A stretch of 64,000 nucleotides of DNA, from NCBI RefSeq assembly GCF_040545925.1, contig NZ_JBEPMX010000004.1, forward strand, positions 1-64,000, read 5' to 3'. Within the stretch, counting starts at the first letter, position 1, and every line of letters starts with the position of its first letter. Shown piece after piece: positions 58,171-64,000 of this stretch. The notes under the pieces are model-generated. The model did not search any database. It was not told the DNA's origin and was given only the letters and a program-made list of their open reading frames with translations. The DNA comes from Alkalibacillus flavidus. GTDB taxonomy: Bacteria; Bacillota; Bacilli; Bacillales; Alkalibacillaceae. The position numbers and the translations under genes were made by a program.

Positions 58171-59211
58171 TCAATTTTTAACTAATTGTAAGGTCAGAGG
58201 TGTGCCTTTACTTATATCTTCATTCGCCTTTTTTCCTAGTATATCATTTATCAGTTTAGGACTAATTCCGTAACCTGGCCTAATAGACCGAACATTCTCT
58301 ATCGTCAATTCTTCACCTTCTTCAATATCCTTAACCACAAACAAAGAACGGCTTAATTCTCTTGATTTTTCTTTTTGTTCCGTAATACGATAATCGACTT
58401 GTCCTAAGGCCTTCTCAGCATTTCGAACGGATTTAACCATGTCTTCAAACTCCTGCGGTTCCATTGAAAATGACGCATCGGGGCCACCTAAATTCTTGTC
58501 TAAAATAAAGTGTTTTTCGATGACAGTCGCACCTAACGAAACAGCTGTGATCGGCACAACAGAGCCAAACGTATGATCAGATAATCCAATATCTGTGCCA
58601 AATGTTTCTTTCATATTAACCATGGTATTAAGATTCGCATCTTCAATCTTGGCCGGATAAGCTGACGTACATTTTAATAAAGTGATATCATGATTACCAA
58701 CCTTACGACAAGCTTCAACAGCATCATGAATCTCTTGGATGGTTCCTATACCTGTTGAAATAATCATCGGTTTCCCTTTAGATGCGGCATATTCAATTAA
58801 CGGAATATCCGTGATTTCAAACGACGCAATTTTATATGCAGGCGTCTCAAGCGTTTCTAAGAAATCAATTGCCGTTGGATCAAATGGGCTTGAAAAACAG
58901 ATCAACCCTAATTCACGTGCATAATTAAACAGTTCTTCATGCCACTCCCAAGGCGTATAAGCTTCTTGGTATAAATCATATAATGTACGACCGTCCCAGA
59001 TAGTCCCACTATTTATCCTAAACAATTCATTATTCGCTTCTATTGTCATCGTATCTGGTGTATACGTTTGAAATTTAATCGCGTCTGCCCCTGACTCAGC
59101 TGCAGCTTTGACCGTTCGTTTGGCAATTTCTATATCATGCCCATGATTGGCCGACAGTTCAGCAATAACAAACACTTGGTCATTTAACTTAAATTGATGT
59201 AGACCAGACAT
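58171..59211 (-). CDS. pseI: Pseudaminic acid synthase (NeuB family)
   Basis: Condenses 6-deoxy-AltdiNAc with phosphoenolpyruvate to give pseudaminic acid. The 346-residue protein has the NeuB barrel (VIAELSANHGHDIEIAKRTV, DAIKFQTYTPDT, ISTGIGTIQEI, LLKCTSAYPA, IGLSDHTFG, VIEKHFILDKNLGGPDASFSMEP) and a C-terminal SAF/antifreeze domain (SRSLFVVKDIEEGEELTIENVRSIRPGYG). The FSMEP and RSLFV features fit PseI rather than NeuB, though specificity is not provable by eye. It follows the deacetylase gene with overlapping stop and start. Confidence 0.93.
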   Translation of the reverse strand: MSGLHQFKLNDQVFVIAELSANHGHDIEIAKRTVKAAAESGADAIKFQTYTPDTMTIEANNELFRINSGTIWDGRTLYDLYQEAYTPWEWHEELFNYARELGLICFSSPFDPTAIDFLETLETPAYKIASFEITDIPLIEYAASKGKPMIISTGIGTIQEIHDAVEACRKVGNHDITLLKCTSAYPAKIEDANLNTMVNMKETFGTDIGLSDHTFGSVVPITAVSLGATVIEKHFILDKNLGGPDASFSMEPQEFEDMVKSVRNAEKALGQVDYRITEQKEKSRELSRSLFVVKDIEEGEELTIENVRSIRPGYGISPKLINDILGKKANEDISKGTPLTLQLVKN

Positions 59212-59927
59212 TAATTATTCACCTCTTCCTCTTTTGAAAGGACTTTGCGACCTAGCATAAATGCCTCGGCATTATGAACGCCCACAGTTGAGCCGCGCCA
59301 TTCTGATAACGTACGCACTCCTTTTATAGATCTAGGGTGTGGCCATTCTCTCATTTCAGAGGAATAGTATTCGAGAGCTTTTAATTTAGTATGAATAGAA
59401 TTCGTTATGTCAACAAACCAATTAGGATTGAAGGTCGGTGCGGATTGTGGTGTCATCCACTCCGTACTTGAAACTGTTTCAAAAAATAACAATTGTTTTA
59501 CGACGTGTTTTCCAGGTATAGGACGACAAGCTGTCAAAACAGCTTCATGAATACGTCTATGGTCAATATTGACGTCCCCCATGTGATGAGTATAAACAGT
59601 GTCAGGTTTTATATCCTCTATTAATCGTTCTATAACTTTAATAATATCTAATCGATCCAATTGATCCATTCGATTATCCGGAAATTGATCCATAATTAAT
59701 TGGTGCACGCCCAAAACGTCATTAGCTTTTTGGGCATCGTTAGCTAATTGTGATAACTGGTCATGTCTAACATCCCTATTTCGTTGATGGTCTCTACTTG
59801 TTATCCCTTCGGCAAGAATAACAGAGTAAACATTATCTCCTCGTCTAATATGGTCAACGACAGTTCCTCCGCACCCCAATATTTCATCATCAGGGTGTGC
59901 TGCTATAACTAAGATATTACTCATCAT
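59211..59927 (-). CDS. PIG-L family N-deacetylase in the nonulosonate cluster
   Basis: A zinc-dependent deacetylase of the PIG-L/LmbE family, about 238 residues. The metal motif is VIAAHPDDEILGCGGT near the start; the second is YTHHMGDVNIDHR. The start at 59927 (AAAGGA upstream) overlaps the formyltransferase gene by 11 bases. Placed between a formyltransferase and pseI, it may remove an N-acetyl group from a Pse intermediate so that it can be formylated. That order of events is inference. Confidence 0.88.
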   Translation of the reverse strand: MMSNILVIAAHPDDEILGCGGTVVDHIRRGDNVYSVILAEGITSRDHQRNRDVRHDQLSQLANDAQKANDVLGVHQLIMDQFPDNRMDQLDRLDIIKVIERLIEDIKPDTVYTHHMGDVNIDHRRIHEAVLTACRPIPGKHVVKQLLFFETVSSTEWMTPQSAPTFNPNWFVDITNSIHTKLKALEYYSSEMREWPHPRSIKGVRTLSEWRGSTVGVHNAEAFMLGRKVLSKEEEVNN

Positions 59928-60603
59928 GGACGTCCTTTCGTGTAATTTTAACATCGGCATGAATATACCCATCTTTTAGGTTCGCGCGCTCAAATTCAAA
60001 CAACAAATACTCTGTTTCTAAGAAAGCACGGGGATAAGATTCAGCATCCAACATTCTTATATAATCAAACGCTTTCTTTAGAGTATCGATTGCTTCTAAA
60101 TTGCTATCACTTCTATTTCGCCTTGAAAACGTGACGACTTCCCCCGTTTGTTGATAGGGTGTTGGTTCTGTGATGATTATTTCTTTTATCATCTGCTCAA
60201 TAATTTCGGATGCTCTCATATATATTTCTTCTGCAGATCCATATAAATTAAAGTCCTTTTTCAAATAAATATCACCTGCGTCCAACTCTGACTCGCATTT
60301 TATGGCAGATATACGGGTATGATACACACCTCGACTTATTAAGTTCTGTAATGGTGTCCCACCTCTACCATAAGGTAAATCAGTCATGTGAAAAACTATA
60401 CACTCGAAATTCTCATGTATCTCCTTTGGGATAATGTAGGACCAATGGGGGATGAAGACATAACGAGGTTTCAGCGCATCAAGATTATCATACGTCAAAG
60501 ATTCATTATCTGATATAAAATAAACATTATGCTCTATTAGCTGACTTAAGTTATCACTTAACTGTTTATACCAATTATGATTGGCAACAATAACTATATT
60601 CAC
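59917..60603 (-). CDS. Formyltransferase-fold enzyme, probable sugar N-formyltransferase
   Basis: A 228-residue enzyme of the formyltransferase fold. The catalytic segment VFHMTDLPYGRGGTPLQNLI corresponds to the HxxxLPxGRGxxPxxN motif of 10-formyltetrahydrofolate-dependent enzymes; the later TRISAIKCESELDAGDIYLK matches the fold's second part. Unlike methionyl-tRNA formyltransferase it lacks a C-terminal tRNA-binding domain and is short. Neighbours are sugar-nucleotide genes and a deacetylase, so the acceptor is probably an amino-sugar or nonulosonate. Confidence 0.82.
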   Translation of the reverse strand: MNIVIVANHNWYKQLSDNLSQLIEHNVYFISDNESLTYDNLDALKPRYVFIPHWSYIIPKEIHENFECIVFHMTDLPYGRGGTPLQNLISRGVYHTRISAIKCESELDAGDIYLKKDFNLYGSAEEIYMRASEIIEQMIKEIIITEPTPYQQTGEVVTFSRRNRSDSNLEAIDTLKKAFDYIRMLDAESYPRAFLETEYLLFEFERANLKDGYIHADVKITRKDVHDE

Positions 60604-60625
60604 ACGTATTGCTCCTTTATTAATC

Positions 60626-61078
60626 TTAGATTGCTTTTTGAAATTCTATATATGTATCGTACCTTTTTGCATCAAAATGCGCTTTCTCAAACGCTTTAAT
60701 CGATGCTAGGTTCTCATATTTGACTCTACCGATTATTTTGTCAATTGGTATATCATATTGTTGAATGATTGTTTCTAAAGTCCTTATGAGCTGACTTCCA
60801 TATCCAAGCCCCCTATACGATTTGTCTATGCTATAATCAACTATCCCCGTATGTTCATGTATATCAATTCTCACTTGACCAATCGATTTGTTATGACGTG
60901 TTAGTATAAACAGTTTAGCATTAGGTGAATATAATTTCGTCATAAACCAGTGTTCGTGATCACTATAGTTGATTTGATTAGAATCAAATGCATTTTGTCG
61001 CACACTTTCATCATTAGCCCAAATAAACAGTTGATCACAATCCGATTCATTGGCTTCGCGTATATGAAACTTTTCCAT
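60626..61078 (-). CDS. pseH: PseH-like GNAT N-acetyltransferase
   Basis: A 150-residue acetyltransferase that would acetylate the 4-amino group of UDP-4-amino-4,6-dideoxy-AltNAc using acetyl-CoA. GNAT features are IREANESDCDQLFIWAN, IGQVRID, IVDYSIDKSYRGLGYGSQLIRTL (acetyl-CoA loop RGLGYG) and ASIKAFEKAHFD. The place within the pse cluster supports PseH. About 210 bases without a gene (61079-61287) separate it from pseG, the only large gap in the operon, so an internal promoter may exist there. Confidence 0.87.
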   Translation of the reverse strand: MEKFHIREANESDCDQLFIWANDESVRQNAFDSNQINYSDHEHWFMTKLYSPNAKLFILTRHNKSIGQVRIDIHEHTGIVDYSIDKSYRGLGYGSQLIRTLETIIQQYDIPIDKIIGRVKYENLASIKAFEKAHFDAKRYDTYIEFQKAI

Positions 61079-61287
61079 TTAATTCACCTCAAATTCTCTG
61101 AGCTCTGATTTTATACTTTCAAGTGACATATTAAGACAACATTCGCTTACGATTCTAAAACCAAATTAAGGCATAGAGTATCACCAAAATTGAAGGGCTT
61201 TTCAAAGAATTAGTTCTAATTTTTGTGATTTATTGGCTTGTTTTTACACTTCATCTCACAATTAAGATTGAATGGATATAGTAAAGT

Positions 61288-62244
61288 TTAATGATTTTTC
61301 ATTAGTATCTGCATAACCCTTTTAGAACCTTGTCCATCAATAAAATTTCGTAAGGTTAAAGATATTGCTTGTCTTACATCAAATCGTAAAAGATTTTGGA
61401 ATTGTTGTAAGATATCCTGATCGAATGTTAAAGATTTTGATAGCACAACTTGTTCCACTAAATCATTATTCATTAAACTGGATACATTTTGTCGTTGATT
61501 ATCTACTGTTGAAACAGGTATGAATGGTGTTCCTGTCTTTATGACTTCAAACATCGTTTGACCTGCAGCTGTTATGACGATATCTGACTCTATAAATTGT
61601 TCCATCATTTCACGTGGATCAAGGTTTTTTAGTACTTGTACTTGTTGTTCAGCACTAATTTTGAGTGAAGCGTTTCCGGATATTAAAACGTATAAATGAA
61701 TACTAGGGTAATATTGCGTTAAGTTATCAATTAAGCTTTGTGTTGCTTGTTCCCCTGCGCTACCTAAAGTTATAAAAACTCGTTTAACATGTCGTTGTAT
61801 GTCTTTAGTTATAACTTCACTAAAAGGAGCTCTTAATATTATGTAATCCCTTCCACTAAAGCTTCGATCTTTAATTTTAGGTTCATTTAAAGAAATATTC
61901 ACAACTGTCGAATGCTTCGGATAAGGCATTCGGTGAAAGTCATCTAGTATAAGACAATGAGCCGATTGATTAACTAGCTGTTCATATATATCTTGATTGG
62001 CTAAGTAAGAATCGACTATAAGGTAGTGACCGTTTTCGATATGATGTTCAATAAATTCAGGGTCTCGCCAGTCAAGATATTGAACATTCACATCGTCTAA
62101 CATACTAATCGATTCATCTGACGTATTCACAATTATTTGAACATCATATCCTTGAGCCACAGCTTCGTCAAAGAGAGCTTTGCACCTTGCCACATGGCCT
62201 AACCCTATACCTGTTCCACCTTCAGTTAGAATTTTAATTACCAT
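61288..62244 (-). CDS. pseG: UDP-2,4-diacetamido-2,4,6-trideoxy-beta-L-altrose hydrolase
   Basis: A GT-B-fold hydrolase that removes UDP from the PseH product, freeing the sugar for PseI. The 318-residue protein shows the family start ILTEGGTGIGLGHVARCKAL, LILDDFHRMPY, FITLGSAGEQATQSLID and the nucleotide-binding DIVITAAGQTMFEVIKTGTPFIPV. It follows pseF by 16 bases. Confidence 0.94.
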   Translation of the reverse strand: MVIKILTEGGTGIGLGHVARCKALFDEAVAQGYDVQIIVNTSDESISMLDDVNVQYLDWRDPEFIEHHIENGHYLIVDSYLANQDIYEQLVNQSAHCLILDDFHRMPYPKHSTVVNISLNEPKIKDRSFSGRDYIILRAPFSEVITKDIQRHVKRVFITLGSAGEQATQSLIDNLTQYYPSIHLYVLISGNASLKISAEQQVQVLKNLDPREMMEQFIESDIVITAAGQTMFEVIKTGTPFIPVSTVDNQRQNVSSLMNNDLVEQVVLSKSLTFDQDILQQFQNLLRFDVRQAISLTLRNFIDGQGSKRVMQILMKNH

Positions 62245-62260
62245 CGTTTATGTCACTACC

Positions 62261-62998
62261 TTATTCGGTCAATTTCTTCTGTTCAATATGTTGGTTGCGT
62301 TCGGCAATCTTAGGATATGCTTTTAACAGTCGAATAATATCGGCTAAATAAAAATCATGTCTCCCTTGATACAAATGGTCATACACTAATTTAATGACAT
62401 CGAAATCTTCTTGAGTATCAAGAGTTAAACGGTAGTGTGACCAGTCATCGGACAGTTGGTAATAAGCTACATCATGTTTATCTTCATATATATAAGGTGT
62501 GACATGTTCTCGTTGATAGTTCTCAGTGCTATATTGATTAGCCTCTTGTAATACATCGTTTGAGAAGACTTCGACATCGAAACCTCTTGGATACGTTCGT
62601 TTGAATTCATAGGGGCCTGCATTTGTTACGAGAGCAGCCGAGGAATCGTGATAGTACTGAATAAGTTGATCTAACACACAAGGATCAATCAACGGACAAT
62701 CTGATGTAATTCTAACGACCGTATCCAAATCAAAGGTTTTGGCAGCTTCGGCATAACGGCTTAAGACATTGTGTTCTGATCCGCGGAAAAACATTGTATT
62801 TAACCTGTTCACTTCATCGACAATCGCGTCATCTTCAGGTAAATCCGTCGTTGCAACAATGATTTGATCAATACAAGAGGCTTGGTTTACGCGCTCCACG
62901 ACATGCGCTAAAACCGTTTGTCCTTTCAAATCTTTTAACACTTTACCTGGCAAGCGTGTTGATCCCATTCGTGCCTGAATCACAACCCCAACTGTCAT
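62261..62998 (-). CDS. pseF: Pseudaminic acid cytidylyltransferase
   Basis: Activates pseudaminic acid as CMP-Pse for transfer to flagellin. The nucleotidyltransferase N-terminus VVIQARMGSTRLPGKVLKDL is clear, with VVRITSDCPLIDP and DTVV. The 245-residue length fits PseF/SpsF. The SpsF name is used for the spore-coat version; the surrounding pse genes favour PseF. It follows pseC by 1 base. Confidence 0.92.
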   Translation of the reverse strand: MTVGVVIQARMGSTRLPGKVLKDLKGQTVLAHVVERVNQASCIDQIIVATTDLPEDDAIVDEVNRLNTMFFRGSEHNVLSRYAEAAKTFDLDTVVRITSDCPLIDPCVLDQLIQYYHDSSAALVTNAGPYEFKRTYPRGFDVEVFSNDVLQEANQYSTENYQREHVTPYIYEDKHDVAYYQLSDDWSHYRLTLDTQEDFDVIKLVYDHLYQGRHDFYLADIIRLLKAYPKIAERNQHIEQKKLTE

Positions 62999-62999
62999 T

Positions 63000-64000
63000 T
63001 TACCCCTTCTTTCTAAATCGACTCATTACTTGTTTAACAGTATGAATCACCCGTTGGACGTCTTCATCTGTCATATCTGGAAACAATGGCAACGTAATGA
63101 ATGACTCATAAAGTGCTTCTGCAACTGGATAATCGCCTTTTTGATGATTCAATTGTTGATAATAGGGTTGTAAGTGAACCGGAATATAGTGCACGTTCAC
63201 CCCAATATGTTGTTCTCTAAGTGCTTTAAATACATCTTCCCTTGTGCCTGATAGTTTATCTAAATCTAGTTGAATAACATATAGGTGCCAGCTTGATGTT
63301 ACGTCAGGATTCATATAAGGTATTACGATTTCAGGTTCTTCACGGAAAGCCTCATTATATATTTCAACAATACGCTGACGTCTTGTGATAAAATCATTTA
63401 GTTTTGATAACTGGCTTAATCCAAGTGCCGCTTGAATATCTGTCATACGATAATTATAACCTAATGACTGCATTTCATAGTACCATGTCCCATGATCGTC
63501 ATTCATATGCTCTCGATCACGTGTGATGCCATGGGATCGAAATTGTTTTAATCGGTTGTGATAAGTTTCATCATTTGTTGTAATCATACCGCCTTCGCCT
63601 GTCGTTATATGTTTAACAGGGTGAAAGCTAAACATTGTCATATCAGATAAACTACCAATCTTCTGACCTTGATATTCTGCTCCAATGGCATGCGCTGCAT
63701 CTTCAATGACAACCAAATCATATTTTTCTGCAATAGCATGAATCGCATTCATATCAGCCGGTTGAGCTGTGAAATGAACGGGGATGATTGCTTTGGTTTT
63801 TGATGTGATATTTTTCTCAATGTCATTCGGGTTAATATTATATGTGTCCCGATTAATATCTGCGAAAACGGGTGTTCCGCCTTGATATAGGACACAATTT
63901 GCGGTTGCAGCAAACGTCATCGGTGTCGTAATAACCTCATCCCCAGAACCAATACCAGCAGCAAAACAAGCAGCGTGTAAGGCAGCCGTTCCATTTGAAA
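63000..64000 (-). CDS. pseC: UDP-4-amino-4,6-dideoxy-AltNAc aminotransferase (5' end outside window)
   Basis: A PLP-dependent DegT/DnrJ/EryC1 aminotransferase making the 4-amino sugar early in pseudaminic acid synthesis. The visible part starts at NGTAALHAACFAAGIGSGDEVITTP and includes IEDAAHAIGAEYQGQ and the PLP-lysine segment SFHPVKHITTGEGGM. The frame stays open through the right edge of the window, so the N-terminus and pseB lie beyond. The visible C-terminal end (VQRVIHTVKQVMSRFRK) is normal. Confidence 0.94.
   Translation of the reverse strand, partial: SNGTAALHAACFAAGIGSGDEVITTPMTFAATANCVLYQGGTPVFADINRDTYNINPNDIEKNITSKTKAIIPVHFTAQPADMNAIHAIAEKYDLVVIEDAAHAIGAEYQGQKIGSLSDMTMFSFHPVKHITTGEGGMITTNDETYHNRLKQFRSHGITRDREHMNDDHGTWYYEMQSLGYNYRMTDIQAALGLSQLSKLNDFITRRQRIVEIYNEAFREEPEIVIPYMNPDVTSSWHLYVIQLDLDKLSGTREDVFKALREQHIGVNVHYIPVHLQPYYQQLNHQKGDYPVAEALYESFITLPLFPDMTDEDVQRVIHTVKQVMSRFRKKG

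Overview
The window looks like a chromosome segment of a flagellated, low-GC Gram-positive rod of the Bacillaceae, probably a moderate halophile or alkaliphile. Gene content and order match the Bacillus subtilis core (clpP; trxB, yvcD, rapZ, mgfK, whiA, crh; hprK-lgt-yvoD-ppaX-yvoF; yojF-bshB2; uvrBA; minJ, ctpB, ftsEX, cccB, prfB, secA, hpf; fliT-fliS-fliD-flaG). Several extracellular parts are very acidic, for example the CtpB linker and the CcCB-type cytochrome. No species can be named from this sequence alone. || Positions 1-14110 are an AT-rich accessory island. It ends at a tyrosine recombinase gene lying against the 3' end of a tRNA-Arg(CCG) gene, the classic arrangement for an element integrated into a tRNA. 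It carries the end of an IS21-like element, a MazF/PemK toxin with an unrecognised downstream partner, and a five-gene restriction-modification operon. It also carries a five-zinc-ribbon nuclease, a possible uracil-DNA-glycosylase-fold protein and several unknown genes. The restriction operon is the best candidate for an unusual system: a C5-cytosine methyltransferase, a DPPY methyltransferase, a LlaJI/McrC-like nuclease, an McrB-like AAA+ motor without an N-terminal DNA-reading domain, and a separate LAGLIDADG-fold protein that may do the DNA reading. || Positions 14111-56700 are mostly core genome: proteolysis (clpP under a CtsR box), carbon-catabolite and envelope control (crh, mgfK, rapZ, hprK, ppaX), glycerol use (glpK, glpD), lipoprotein maturation (lgt), bacillithiol synthesis (bshB2), excision repair (uvrBA with a LexA-type box), division and envelope growth (minJ, ctpB, an M23 hydrolase, ftsEX), translation (prfB with its programmed frameshift, hpf), secretion (secA) and filament capping (fliD, fliS, fliT, flaG behind a strong sigma-D promoter). 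|| Positions 56736-64000 hold an ATP-grasp gene and a pseudaminic-acid pathway (pseC, pseF, pseG, pseH, pseI) that also includes a PIG-L deacetylase and a formyltransferase. This suggests an N-formylated nonulosonate for flagellin glycosylation. || Two kinds of intergenic repeat stand out. First, phased arrays with a period of exactly 21 bp occur at about 18.0, 19.5, 33.1, 40.9, 49.6 and 53.0 kb, with three different core motifs. Second, a roughly 160-270 bp inverted-repeat-bounded (MITE-like) sequence occurs four times, at about 25.2, 30.9, 34.7 and 47.6 kb. One of these is an internal deletion form and one splits the hprK-lgt-yvoD operon.
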